From the NCBI GenBank assembly GCA_002390425.1, contig DGPL01000030.1, positions 3,523-62,443 on the forward strand: a stretch of DNA of 58,921 nucleotides, written 5' to 3'. The notes under the pieces were generated by a model, which worked only from the letters and a program-made list of their open reading frames with translations, was not told where the DNA came from and searched no databases. Position 1 is the first letter of the stretch. Every line of letters starts with the position of its first letter. Source of the stretch: Kordiimonadaceae bacterium UBA4441 (GTDB lineage Bacteria; Pseudomonadota; Alphaproteobacteria; Sphingomonadales; Emcibacteraceae). Shown piece by piece: positions 26,827 to 35,208 of this stretch. The position numbers were made by a program, and so were the translations under genes.

Positions 26827-27110
26827 GATGTCTCCTATTTTTCAAAACCTTAAATCAATTGTGAGCAAAGGTCAAAGCAGCTTGAGTAGCATATCTAATT
26901 TAGCCACCCTTTATAATACAATTCTATTTTCTTATGGTTGTTATTGGAAAAGCAATATATTTAGCGGTTATAAAGACATAAATCACAGTTAATTAAAGGT
27001 AAATAATATTTATTTATTAAATATTAAACATTAAATAAAATCGTTATACAAATATATAAATTTCGATATAATATTTTCATGTTTAAAATAAGTTGTTTTG
27101 GAGAATGACT

Positions 27111-27311
27111 ATGAAACATTTTAAAATGAACAAAAGTAGCGAAAAAGAAATCTATTCCGGATTGGATTACTACGACTATTCAGATTTCGATGATGATTAT
27201 TATTATGACCTCATCGAAGAAAAGACCGATAAACGGTCAAAACGCAAACGTCCTAATCGTAAAAGCTCAAATTATGCACATGCATTTCACAGCTATATAA
27301 AGGACTATTAG
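27111..27311 (+). CDS. Small Tyr/Asp-rich charge-segregated protein
   Basis: 66 residues from the ATG at 27111, which has GGAG seven bases upstream; an in-frame ATG at 27105 is too close to it. The middle is a run of Tyr and Asp (YYDYSDFDDDYYYD) and the tail is strongly basic (KRSKRKRPNRK). No family recognised. A long hairpin follows. Its composition resembles the acidic protein at 28739 on the other side of a LysR gene. A nucleic-acid or protein-binding role is possible; it could also be a rapidly evolving orphan. Confidence 0.5.
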   Translation: MKHFKMNKSSEKEIYSGLDYYDYSDFDDDYYYDLIEEKTDKRSKRKRPNRKSSNYAHAFHSYIKDY

Positions 27312-27332
27312 CAAGTTCACAAATACGGGAAC

Positions 27333-27392
27333 AACAAGCCGTTCTATAAGACTCAATATTGATCTATCCTGAGTACTTATAAACGGCTTGTT
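27333..27392. terminator. Long hairpin between convergent genes
   Basis: AACAAGCCGTT (27333-27343) with TATAAG pairs with CTTATA and ACGGCTTGTT (27383-27392), with one bulge in each arm, and ACTCA/TGAGT extends the stem inside. The foot of the stem touches the stop codon of the LysR gene. A shared bidirectional terminator is likely, though neither side has a strong T-run. Confidence 0.6.
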
Positions 27393-28253
27393 TCATTTTG
27401 AAGGTTTAGAGAATTCTTTTTTTATAACATTTATCCCTTGTTGAATATTTTTAATCAATTCGATGTCAATATTATCAGAATAGGCCAAGTAAGCTGGATA
27501 CTTAAAGCTGGGAGCCCAATCAACAATACGGATATCACCGTTGTCGATTAGAGGCTGAGCAATCCGTTTTGGAAAATAGCCGCTCGAAGGTGTCAGTAAT
27601 AAATATTTGATCCCTAAAGAACCCATATCAAGTGAAACACGGGGTGTCGTAATTTCTGGAAAATTCAATGCGTGATCACTGATAAATTCTGGACCCCAAT
27701 CAACAAAAACATAGTCATGATCGAAAACCTCGGTGTTATCCGGGAGGGAGGAAACCAGTACGAGTTCTTCTTCAAATATTTGTTTTATTTTAAAGCCGGG
27801 TCTGTTCTCAGGGCGATACATAATGGCAATATCCAATGACCCCTCGGTAAGTTTTTGCATGAGGTCTGGCGAATATCCCAATTCGGTTTTAATTGCCACT
27901 TCCGGCATATGAATTCTCATCCATGGTAGTAAACGCATTAAAAAATCATCCCAGAGACTGACTTGTCCTCCGATGACCAGAAGCGCTTCCATTTGTTCTC
28001 CTAAACCAACAGATAAACGGGCTTCGTCCCATATTCTAGCCAGTGCAATTCCATGTTTTAGAAAATGTTTACCCGCAACTGTTAGTCTTGCGCCTTGCTT
28101 GTTACGTTCAAACAGAGTGGTACCCAATTGCTCTTCCAGATTTTTTATACGAATACTCACCGTTGACTGTGTTACAAACACCTTTTCTGCAGCCGCAATA
28201 AAACTTCCCGTATCGGCGACGGCTATAAATGTTCTAATTTGTGGAATGTCCAT
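27393..28253 (-). CDS. LysR-family transcriptional regulator
   Basis: 286 residues. The N-terminal winged helix (TFIAVADTGSFIAAAEKVF, then VTQSTVSIRIKNLEEQLG) is followed by a LysR effector-binding domain with VIGGQVSLW and LDIAIMYRP. The ligand is unknown. It is divergent from a 57-codon gene (28372) across 118 AT-rich bases and convergent with the small Tyr/Asp-rich gene. LysR regulators usually control the divergent gene, so the small proteins beyond may be its targets. Confidence 0.85.
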   Translation of the reverse strand: MDIPQIRTFIAVADTGSFIAAAEKVFVTQSTVSIRIKNLEEQLGTTLFERNKQGARLTVAGKHFLKHGIALARIWDEARLSVGLGEQMEALLVIGGQVSLWDDFLMRLLPWMRIHMPEVAIKTELGYSPDLMQKLTEGSLDIAIMYRPENRPGFKIKQIFEEELVLVSSLPDNTEVFDHDYVFVDWGPEFISDHALNFPEITTPRVSLDMGSLGIKYLLLTPSSGYFPKRIAQPLIDNGDIRIVDWAPSFKYPAYLAYSDNIDIELIKNIQQGINVIKKEFSKPSK

Positions 28254-28371
28254 TATTACATCCTTTTAATATTTAATTTCTAAATAACATTATCATAAAA
28301 TATTCAATATTCGAATTTAAATTTTTCGGATATTATCCCCCGTAAATGATAACAATAAAATTGGATCTAAC

Positions 28372-28545
28372 ATGAGTGAAGTTGAGCAAAACGGCTTTTT
28401 AACAGTAGACATACCGGCAATTAATAATTCGGACAACAATATATCTGTCGAAGCAGAACTTCTTGGTGATAGCAATAGTAAAGGCGTTAAATCCATGACA
28501 TCAGAAGAATATAAAGCGATGATTGAAAAACTTTATTTCAAATAA
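28372..28545 (+). CDS. Very small protein, 57 residues, unknown
   Basis: ATG 28372 to TAA 28545 encodes MSEVEQNGFLTVDIPAINNS and then a polar stretch ending EKLYFK. GGAT lies seven bases upstream as a weak ribosome site. It is acidic, without membrane segments or cysteines, and I know no relative. Support: its position directly divergent from the LysR gene, an uninterrupted frame, and near-normal codon use for this AT-rich region. Could still be a chance frame. Confidence 0.4.
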   Translation: MSEVEQNGFLTVDIPAINNSDNNISVEAELLGDSNSKGVKSMTSEEYKAMIEKLYFK

Positions 28546-28738
28546 TCATATCTAAATTGTTATTTTTCTGGCGATTGAAGTAATATTTTCCTTTAAATAA
28601 GTGCTTATATTTTTTGCATTTTTCAAGAGAGAAATATTATTGAAATTCTCAATAGATACCATTTAAAAAATTCGATATTCAAATACAGAATTGTAAATAC
28701 TATTGAGTTAAAATTGTTTAAATTTTGAGAGAAAAGCA

Positions 28739-28999
28739 ATGATTTTAAACCTGCAAAATGAGCGTCATTTAAAGTTATCAAACTATCATCTCAGCGATGT
28801 CGATTATGACCCAGAAGATGATTTGGATTTCGACGAAGATTTGGATTTCGACGAAGATTTAGATTTTGAGGACGATGAAGAAATTGAAGACGATGATGAT
28901 TTTGAAGTATTAGACTTTGATGAAGATGGTGCAGATACAAGCAGCGGTTATTACCCGTACTTCAGATCAAACAAACAACGATATGACGACGAATATTAA
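28739..28999 (+). CDS. Small highly acidic repeat protein
   Basis: 86 residues. After a short mixed N-terminus, residues 22-65 are almost wholly Asp, Glu, Leu and Phe, with the six-residue unit DLDFDE occurring twice and a third, altered copy. The C-terminus is aromatic and basic (YYPYFRSNKQRYDDEY). The ribosome site GAGAGAAAAG precedes the ATG. No family recognised. Such acidic blocks can bind Ca2+, mimic nucleic acid or interact with basic proteins; none is shown. Together with the small gene at 27111 it suggests a local group of low-complexity proteins. Confidence 0.5.
   Translation: MILNLQNERHLKLSNYHLSDVDYDPEDDLDFDEDLDFDEDLDFEDDEEIEDDDDFEVLDFDEDGADTSSGYYPYFRSNKQRYDDEY
28820..28873 (+). 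repeat. 18-base tandem repeat inside the acidic gene
   Basis: GATTTGGATTTCGACGAA occurs twice in a row (28820-28837, 28838-28855), followed by a third, diverged unit (28856-28873). It encodes the DLDFDE unit and could change copy number by slippage without breaking the frame. Confidence 0.75.
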
Positions 29000-29143
29000 T
29001 TCTCCTTCTTCAAAACACACCCATAACAGTTATTATAAAGGGGAACGATGGCAGACCAAAATTCAACTCAATAAAAAAATCCATTATTAGTCTTCATTTT
29101 TTCACTAAATTGATGAAAAAATAATCTATTTAATATTTCAGAG

Positions 29144-29176
29144 TTACATGTTCACTACGCTTTACATGTGTATAAT
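29144..29176 (+). promoter_or_regulatory. Candidate promoter with direct repeats upstream of the saccharopine genes
   Basis: TTACATGT occurs at 29144-29151 and again at 29162-29169 (18-base period), directly before TATAAT at 29171-29176, about 50 bases ahead of the first saccharopine dehydrogenase. The TATAAT would be the -10 box; the repeats may be regulator sites. Visual match only. Confidence 0.4.
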
Positions 29177-29224
29177 TAGGCATTATTAAGTAGTCATTCA
29201 CAAATTAAGTAGGTGGGAAAAGTT

Positions 29225-30304
29225 ATGGGAAAAGATATCATTTGGTTGCGTAGTGAATTTCGAAAAACGGAACGTCGTACGCCATTATTACCGAAAGGCG
29301 CAAAAGAGCTTCTTGATGACGGCTATCAAGTCATTGTTGAAAGATCACAAAACCGCATCATTAAAGATGGCGAATATGAGGCTGCCGGCTGTGAAATGGT
29401 TGATCCCGATGGTTGGAAAAACCCACCTGAGAACGCCATTATTCTTGGGTTAAAAGAATTACCGGATGATCCGGAAGTTATAAAAAACCCTCATATTTTC
29501 TTTGCACATGCCTATAAAGAACAAGCAGGCTGGAAAGAGATGCTAACGCGTTTTGACAAAGGCGGTGCAGACCTTCTTGATATTGAATATATGACACGTG
29601 AAAATGGAATACGTTATGTTGCCTTTGGTTACCGTGCTGGATATATGGGAGCGGCGCTTGCGCTTCTTCATTGGAATAGTAAAGAAGCGGGTAATGGTGA
29701 TTATTTAAATCAATCACTAACCCCATTTGAAGATGCCGATATCCTTGATGAAACTATTGAGAAGCTAGGCGAAGGCGCGAAAAAACCAAAAGTGCTTATT
29801 ATTGGTGCGGGTGGACGGTGTGGTACAGGTGCATCGGACATATTTGAACGTCACGGCGCGATCATCACAAAATGGGACCGAGAAGAGACAACGAACCTAG
29901 ACCGAGAAGCATTAATGGATCATGACATAATGATCAATTGCGCGTTTATAAAGAGCAAGCAGCCACCATTCATTCGCAAAGAAGACATCAAAGCAGGAAC
30001 TAGATTTTCCATTGTGACGGATGTGTCCTGCGACCCCTTTAGCGACTTTAATCCCATTCCCATTTATAATGAACCGACCAGCTGGGACGAACCTTATTTG
30101 GTTGTGAATGGTGAAGATGGTAAATCAATTGATCTTATTGCCATTGATAATCTTCCGTCATTGTTACCGCGCGAATCCAGTGAAGAATTCGCCGGTCTAA
30201 TGCTTCCGGAACTTAAAAAATTAAATGGCCGCGAAAATGCGCAAGCCTGGGTCTCGGCGAAAGCCAGCTTTGATGAAGCTGTCGCTAAAATGAAAAACAG
30301 CTAA
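29225..30304 (+). CDS. Saccharopine dehydrogenase, L-lysine-forming type (LYS1-like)
   Basis: 359 residues. It follows the yeast LYS1 layout: RTPLLPKGAKELL near the start, GLKELPDDPE with the catalytic Lys, HIFFAHAYKEQAGW with the catalytic His, and VLIIGAGGRCGTGA for NAD. In catabolism the enzyme joins lysine to 2-oxoglutarate to give saccharopine. I took the ATG at 29225 because AGGTGGGA sits at the right distance; the GTG at 29213 lies within that site. It is followed after 23 bp by the second saccharopine dehydrogenase. No other lysine biosynthesis gene is near, which favours degradation. Confidence 0.92.
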   Translation: MGKDIIWLRSEFRKTERRTPLLPKGAKELLDDGYQVIVERSQNRIIKDGEYEAAGCEMVDPDGWKNPPENAIILGLKELPDDPEVIKNPHIFFAHAYKEQAGWKEMLTRFDKGGADLLDIEYMTRENGIRYVAFGYRAGYMGAALALLHWNSKEAGNGDYLNQSLTPFEDADILDETIEKLGEGAKKPKVLIIGAGGRCGTGASDIFERHGAIITKWDREETTNLDREALMDHDIMINCAFIKSKQPPFIRKEDIKAGTRFSIVTDVSCDPFSDFNPIPIYNEPTSWDEPYLVVNGEDGKSIDLIAIDNLPSLLPRESSEEFAGLMLPELKKLNGRENAQAWVSAKASFDEAVAKMKNS

Positions 30305-30327
30305 CTTATTAATATAAAGAGATAAAA

Positions 30328-31494
30328 ATGTCATCAGAAAAACCTTCTATTCATTGGATTGGTGCAGGATTAGCATCTGGTCCTGGTCTTGTATCCCTTG
30401 CCAACAAATGGAATGAGGCAACAGTATGGGATATGGTACTAGATAGAGCGCATGAATTACAAAAAGAAGTGAGCGCTGACGCAACATTAAACGTTAAGCA
30501 ATTAAACCTCGCTGATGAAGCATCGCTAAAAAACTTTCGCGATACGTTAAATAATGGCGATATCATTATTTCGATGTTACCCGCCACTTTCCATGTTCAA
30601 GTGGCGCACATTGCCCTTGATGAAAAATGTCATTTGGTGACTTCAAGTTATTTAAATGATGAGATGGTGGTCTTAAATGATCAAGCCGTTGATAAAGGGC
30701 TTTCATTTGTCAATGAAGTTGGCCTTGATCCTGGAATTGATCACCTCTTGACGCATTTAATCTTTGATGAAGCCCGGAAAAATGGTGTTCTTGGTAAAGG
30801 AAATCAACTTGATTTCATTTCTTATTGTGGTGGCTTCCCCGTTATTACCAATGATTTTGCTTATAAGTTCAGCTGGACACCGCTTGGCGTGTTAACGGCC
30901 CTTAAAAACCCGGCACAGCTTATACAAGATGGTGTTGAAACAACAATTCCTACGGCATGGGAAAACATCAAAGAAATTGCCATTCACGGCGAAACATTTG
31001 AAGCATACGCAAATAGAAACAGCATTCCATTTGTTAAAGAATATGCCTTAGAGAATGAAACCAATCTTCGTACATTCGTTCGCGGTACTTTAAGGCTTTC
31101 CGGTTGGGAAGCGGCGTGGCAGGATATTTTTAAAGTCATGGAAAATGCAACCATGGACGATCTTAAAAATCTTTCCGATGAACTATGGTCAAAATATCAA
31201 TATGACGATGGTGAAGAAGATCGCGTTGTCCTTTATGTTGCGCTAAATTCAACTGACGAAAATGGTGATACGTGGGAAACGTCCCTTACCCTTGATACCA
31301 CTGGAACAGGTTGGAGATCAGCCATGGCGAATACTGTATCATACACGGTAGCCGAAGCCGTAAGCGCATTAATGGAAAATAGATTAAGTGCAGGCGTTCA
31401 AGCCGCACCACATGATATTGATGAGGCGCGCCTATGGCTTAAAGGATTAAATGAAAAAGGACTTGAATTTAAAGCCGTTAATATCGAACTTTAA
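30328..31494 (+). CDS. Saccharopine dehydrogenase, L-glutamate-forming type (LYS9-like)
   Basis: 388 residues. HWIGAGLASGPGLVSLA is the nucleotide-binding start; NEVGLDPGIDHLL and CGGFPV are the substrate-binding motifs of saccharopine reductases, and the C-terminal part has LRTFVRGTLRLSGW. In the catabolic direction it oxidises saccharopine to glutamate and 2-aminoadipate 6-semialdehyde. With the gene just upstream it forms the two-step lysine to aminoadipate semialdehyde pathway that animals carry as one fused enzyme. A semialdehyde dehydrogenase is not adjacent. Overlapping function in synthesis is possible, since both reactions are reversible. Confidence 0.9.
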   Translation: MSSEKPSIHWIGAGLASGPGLVSLANKWNEATVWDMVLDRAHELQKEVSADATLNVKQLNLADEASLKNFRDTLNNGDIIISMLPATFHVQVAHIALDEKCHLVTSSYLNDEMVVLNDQAVDKGLSFVNEVGLDPGIDHLLTHLIFDEARKNGVLGKGNQLDFISYCGGFPVITNDFAYKFSWTPLGVLTALKNPAQLIQDGVETTIPTAWENIKEIAIHGETFEAYANRNSIPFVKEYALENETNLRTFVRGTLRLSGWEAAWQDIFKVMENATMDDLKNLSDELWSKYQYDDGEEDRVVLYVALNSTDENGDTWETSLTLDTTGTGWRSAMANTVSYTVAEAVSALMENRLSAGVQAAPHDIDEARLWLKGLNEKGLEFKAVNIEL

Positions 31495-31501
31495 TTTAAG
31501 G

Positions 31502-32425
31502 CTAATCTTCTTTTTTAACGCTATGACCACCGAATTGGTTACGCAGTGCAGAAACCACTTGTCCTGTATAACTTGGGTTGCCCGTTGAATCGAGACGGAA
31601 CTGAAAAGACGCTTCAATAACGGGAGCCGGAATATTTTTGCTGCTTCCGTCTTTTCCAACACAATTTTTCGCCTCGGCAACGGTCCATTGCCCCTCACCG
31701 CTATGTGAAACTTCACCAGAGATCGCGGTTAATTCAACGCCTTCTTCTTTATATGCATTTTCAAGCCAGCCAACGAGGTGAGATTCAATCACGCTTCCCG
31801 TATTATAAATTCTTGAAACTTCCTGAAGATCTAAGTCAAAGCGGCTTTCTTTTAATATTTCGAACCCTTCGCCAATAGCCTGCATCATACCGTATTCAAT
31901 ACCGTTATGTACCATTTTCACATAATGACCGGCACCTGTTTCCCCCATATAGGCATAGCCACCTTCGATGCATAAATCTTTAAAGAGCTGTTCATATTTA
32001 TCAAATTTTTCGCGCGCACCGCCAATCATCATACAGGCGCCATTGCGTGCACCACTTGGGCCACCACTAACACCAACATCCATGAAAACAAGTCCCTTAC
32101 TTTTAAGCTCTTGCCCTCTTCTAACCGTTTCCTGATAGTTGGAATTCCCGCCGTCCATTATCACATCACCCGGATTAAGTATGGATGACAAATCAGATAA
32201 CACATCATCAACAATATTATGTGGTACCATGATCCAGATAAATTTTTCACCGGATAATTTTGTTTCAAAGTCACTTAAATTGTCTACTGTCTCTGCACCG
32301 GCGGCTTCGGCCTCTTTGCGTGCGGCTTCGTTTGGATCGGTTGCGACAACCTCATGCCCGTTTTCAAGTAATAATTTGACCATTCCAAGGCCCATTTTAC
32401 CAAGACCAATATATCCGATTTTCAT
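31502..32425 (-). CDS. gndA: 6-phosphogluconate dehydrogenase, short decarboxylating type
   Basis: 307 residues, the short form (YqeC/GntZ type) rather than the 470-residue Gnd. IGYIGLGKMGLGMV is the NAD(P) site, IMDGGNSNYQET and VGVSGGPSGARNGACMMIGG the substrate motifs, and GAGHYVKMVHNGIEYGMMQ holds the catalytic Lys and Asn. It oxidatively decarboxylates 6-phosphogluconate to ribulose 5-phosphate. Convergent with the saccharopine operon, seven bases apart; a lone gene. Confidence 0.9.
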   Translation of the reverse strand: MKIGYIGLGKMGLGMVKLLLENGHEVVATDPNEAARKEAEAAGAETVDNLSDFETKLSGEKFIWIMVPHNIVDDVLSDLSSILNPGDVIMDGGNSNYQETVRRGQELKSKGLVFMDVGVSGGPSGARNGACMMIGGAREKFDKYEQLFKDLCIEGGYAYMGETGAGHYVKMVHNGIEYGMMQAIGEGFEILKESRFDLDLQEVSRIYNTGSVIESHLVGWLENAYKEEGVELTAISGEVSHSGEGQWTVAEAKNCVGKDGSSKNIPAPVIEASFQFRLDSTGNPSYTGQVVSALRNQFGGHSVKKED

Positions 32426-32569
32426 TTAACTTAATTCCTGTATCATTCAAATAGTGTGTGAAAAGCTGCAACACATTAAGCGGCTCTTAAATAATAATGC
32501 AAGATAAATTTATATGTTTCACACTGGTATTGGGAGTTCTAATGTGTAAAAATTATTGCAATCTAGTAA

Positions 32570-32698
32570 AGGAAGAAAAATGTCACAGGCGATTTAACCG
32601 AAGAAGAACGTCAAAAAATATTTGAGATCGCAGAAAAATGCCCCGTCCATAAAACAATAACGGGTGAAATTATTATTGACGCGACGCTTAAAGATTAA
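32570..32698 (+). pseudogene. OsmC-family remnant (C-terminus only)
   Basis: An open frame of 39 codons after a stop codon reads VTGDLTEEERQKIFEIAEKC then PVHKTITGEIIID and ends at TAA 32696-32698. This matches the last 40 residues of OsmC-type hydroperoxide reductases, including the second redox Cys in the CPVH motif. The rest of the roughly 130-residue protein is missing: the upstream 140 bases up to gndA show nothing similar in any frame, and no start codon is in this frame. It overlaps the stop of the convergent dioxygenase gene. A decayed gene cut off by deletion. Confidence 0.6.
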
Positions 32699-33630
32699 AG
32701 TTCGGTTCTAATAGTCCAAAGTTCAGGAAAGAACCTGTGGTCAACTGCTTTCTTAAGCCACCCTACACCCGCTGAGCCGCCTGTGCCCGGTTTGAAACCA
32801 AGAATACGTTCAACCGATACAAAGTGCCTATGGCGGTACTGCGAAAATATATCAGCCAGTTCGGTTAATCCTTCACCGAGCATATATAATTCATTGGTGG
32901 GAGTTGGATCAGAATAGACCTTAAGCCATGCGGCTTCTACAGATGCGTTTTCCTTATAAACTTCCGTCCAATCGCGATCCAATGCGGCAGCATCAATCGC
33001 AAATTCATTACGGGCTAATTGCCTAATAACATCATCATAAATACTAGGAGAAGAGAAATTTTTTAAAAGCGCAGGATAAACATGAGGCACATTGCTGTGG
33101 GCCTCACACATATGTTTATTTTTATTGCCTAGAATAAATTCAATATGTCGATACATGAAGGAAAGCTGACCAGACGCGACACTTAAATAATCCCTGAATT
33201 GATTAAAACCGTCCGTACGTATCGTCGAAAGCACATCCCACACATTCACAATTAATTTTAAAATCTTCTTAGAGCGGTCCATAATCACAAATGCATTAGC
33301 AATATCATCATCACGAATACGAAGCTGTAAATTATATAGTTCAAAATAAAGCGATTTAAAAAGCAATTCTTTTGCCTGCCCCATAATTATAAAGCACATT
33401 TCATCATACCCTTGTGAACGAGGATGCTGAAGACTTAGAAGCAGGTCAATACTTTCATAATCAATATAAGGGTTACTGTTTCCATAAAAGTTCGTAATCG
33501 GCTCGCCGTCAGTTTCAAGAACTTTTTCCTCGCGGCTTTGATCGTCTTTTACATCCATTGGTCTTGGGTGCGGTGAACCGTCAACGCCATTTGGGTCAAC
33601 AATTTCCGGAATGATAAATTCAAAGCTCAT
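32695..33630 (-). CDS. Tryptophan 2,3-dioxygenase-family protein with altered distal residues
   Basis: 311 residues. The TDO fold is clear: YDEMCFII (about 75-82), FRDYLSVASG (carboxylate-binding Arg146), heme ligand region YRHRHF (His269), and GFKPGTGGSAGVG (Thr283), as in Xanthomonas TDO. Two active-site positions differ: the distal His55 of Xanthomonas TDO is Gly84 here, and Tyr113 is Phe142. The family cleaves the indole ring of tryptophan to N-formylkynurenine. It is the last gene of the five-gene kynurenine-type operon, so a tryptophan-derived substrate is likely, but the altered pocket leaves another indole or aromatic acceptor open. No kynurenine formamidase, hydroxylase or kynureninase is in this window. 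Confidence 0.8.
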   Translation of the reverse strand: MSFEFIIPEIVDPNGVDGSPHPRPMDVKDDQSREEKVLETDGEPITNFYGNSNPYIDYESIDLLLSLQHPRSQGYDEMCFIIMGQAKELLFKSLYFELYNLQLRIRDDDIANAFVIMDRSKKILKLIVNVWDVLSTIRTDGFNQFRDYLSVASGQLSFMYRHIEFILGNKNKHMCEAHSNVPHVYPALLKNFSSPSIYDDVIRQLARNEFAIDAAALDRDWTEVYKENASVEAAWLKVYSDPTPTNELYMLGEGLTELADIFSQYRHRHFVSVERILGFKPGTGGSAGVGWLKKAVDHRFFPELWTIRTEL

Positions 33631-33642
33631 TAAAAACTCCTG

Positions 33643-34638
33643 TTATATTTCGATATTAAAAAAGCGTGCCGCATTCGCGCCCAAAATGGAAGCTTTTTCA
33701 TCATCCTTTAATGATGGATGATGACGCACCAAAGCACCCATATCAATTTCACCAAGAGGAAATGGGTAATCCGTTCCAAACATCACCCGCTCTGAACCAC
33801 TGCATTTCACAAGTAAATCAAGTGCATCATTGCTAAATACCGCGCTATCAACGAAGAAGCGATTAACATAACTTGATGGTAAATTAGGGCAATCTTTTCT
33901 TACGATATCTCTTTCCCGCCAGGCATTATCAACACGCCCCATAAGATAAGCAAAACTACCGCCGCCATGGGCAAAACAGAGTTTTAAACTTTTTGGCAAT
34001 CTTTCAAATGCACCGGATAAAATCAGAGAAAGAATGGAAAGTTGTGTTTCCGCAGGCATTGCAACGAGCCACTGAAGCATATAGTTTGGCATACGTTCCG
34101 GCGACATCATATCCCATGGATGTATCAGTACCGGTGCATCAATGCTTGCACAGTGTTGCAGAAAAGTAATCAACCCTTCATCATCAAGGTTTTTATCACC
34201 AACATGATTGCCAATTTGAACGGCCACATGACCACTCTCCATGGCACGGCCCACTTCTTTACATGCTAAGTCAATATCTTGTAATGGCACCTGACACATT
34301 GTTTTTAATCGCCGGGGATTATGTTCACACATTTTAAGGGCTTCATCATTCATAAGTTTTGCACATTCAAGCGATTCTTTAGCCGGTTTTTCATAAGCAA
34401 AAAGTATAGGTGTCGCACACATAATTTGAATATCAACACCATATTTATCAAGTTCTTCAATGCGGCGTGCGGGATTCCAACATGCATCATAAATGGGGCG
34501 ATAATCTTTACCGTCCAAGGTGATCATCCCTTTTTCAGCAGATACTTTTCGAAATCCCGGCCAAGAACCGCTCCCAAAACGGGTTTCCATATCAAAGATG
34601 CTGTCTGGATAGAAATGTGAATGAATATCAATAATCAT
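33643..34638 (-). CDS. 2-amino-3-carboxymuconate 6-semialdehyde decarboxylase (ACMSD)
   Basis: 331 residues of the amidohydrolase fold with zinc ligands His6 and His8 (HSH), LIHPWDM (His), CFAHGGGSFAY (His) and MFGTDYPFPLGE (Asp), plus NPARRIEELD and GRVDNAW arginines seen in ACMSD. It decarboxylates 2-amino-3-carboxymuconate semialdehyde made by the next enzyme upstream, diverting 3-hydroxyanthranilate away from quinolinate/NAD synthesis towards degradation. It is separated by one base from the dioxygenase gene. Strong match in motif and context (nbaD in Pseudomonas). Confidence 0.92.
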   Translation of the reverse strand: MIIDIHSHFYPDSIFDMETRFGSGSWPGFRKVSAEKGMITLDGKDYRPIYDACWNPARRIEELDKYGVDIQIMCATPILFAYEKPAKESLECAKLMNDEALKMCEHNPRRLKTMCQVPLQDIDLACKEVGRAMESGHVAVQIGNHVGDKNLDDEGLITFLQHCASIDAPVLIHPWDMMSPERMPNYMLQWLVAMPAETQLSILSLILSGAFERLPKSLKLCFAHGGGSFAYLMGRVDNAWRERDIVRKDCPNLPSSYVNRFFVDSAVFSNDALDLLVKCSGSERVMFGTDYPFPLGEIDMGALVRHHPSLKDDEKASILGANAARFFNIEI

Positions 34639-34639
34639 A

Positions 34640-35206
34640 CTAAAGCTTTACCCACCCTTCTGGTGGTTTTCCTTTTCCAGGATGAATTTCACCACAATTT
34701 TTACACGTTCGAGCCTCTATATCATCGTGATAGTTTTGATAGACCTTTGGAAGTTCAGTGACGATCATACTAGGGTCTTCAAGTGATACTTCGACGCGGT
34801 GCACTTTTTCACCGCAATTAAAACAATACCATTCAAACCCTTCCATCATGCCTTTTTCACGCGGTGCTTCTATCACTAGCCCGATTGAACCTTCTTGTGG
34901 ACGTTGTGGTGCATGAATAGCATGGGCAGGCATTAAAAACACCTCTCCTTCGCGAATAGGAACATCATAAATAATGCTATCTTCAACAATTTTCAGCATC
35001 ATGTCGCCCTTGATCTGATAAAACCATTCCTGAACCGGATCATCATGAAAATCGACACGTGTATTTGGCCCGCCAACAACCATTACAATCATACCTGTGG
35101 TTTCATCATGCAGCATTTTATTACCCACAGGGGGCTTTAGCAGTTCTTTATGTTCTTCGATCCATTTTTCAAAATTAAATGGCCTAAATTTTGGATGTAT
35201 TGGCAT
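34640..35206 (-). CDS. 3-hydroxyanthranilate 3,4-dioxygenase
   Basis: 188 residues of cupin fold. Iron ligands His54, Glu60 and His98 sit in VDFHDDPVQEWFYQ and HAIHAP, three residues after their positions in the Cupriavidus enzyme. The C-terminal rubredoxin-like iron site is complete: CFNC (128, 131) and CKNC (168, 171). It opens the ring of 3-hydroxyanthranilate to 2-amino-3-carboxymuconate semialdehyde, the substrate of the downstream ACMSD. Two bases after the RidA-type gene. Bacterial name nbaC. Confidence 0.95.
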   Translation of the reverse strand: MPIHPKFRPFNFEKWIEEHKELLKPPVGNKMLHDETTGMIVMVVGGPNTRVDFHDDPVQEWFYQIKGDMMLKIVEDSIIYDVPIREGEVFLMPAHAIHAPQRPQEGSIGLVIEAPREKGMMEGFEWYCFNCGEKVHRVEVSLEDPSMIVTELPKVYQNYHDDIEARTCKNCGEIHPGKGKPPEGWVKL

Positions 35207-35208
35207 TG

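Noticed and set aside
28820..28873. Short tandem repeat as a CRISPR array
   Set aside because: Units are contiguous 18-base codon repeats inside an open frame, without spacers.
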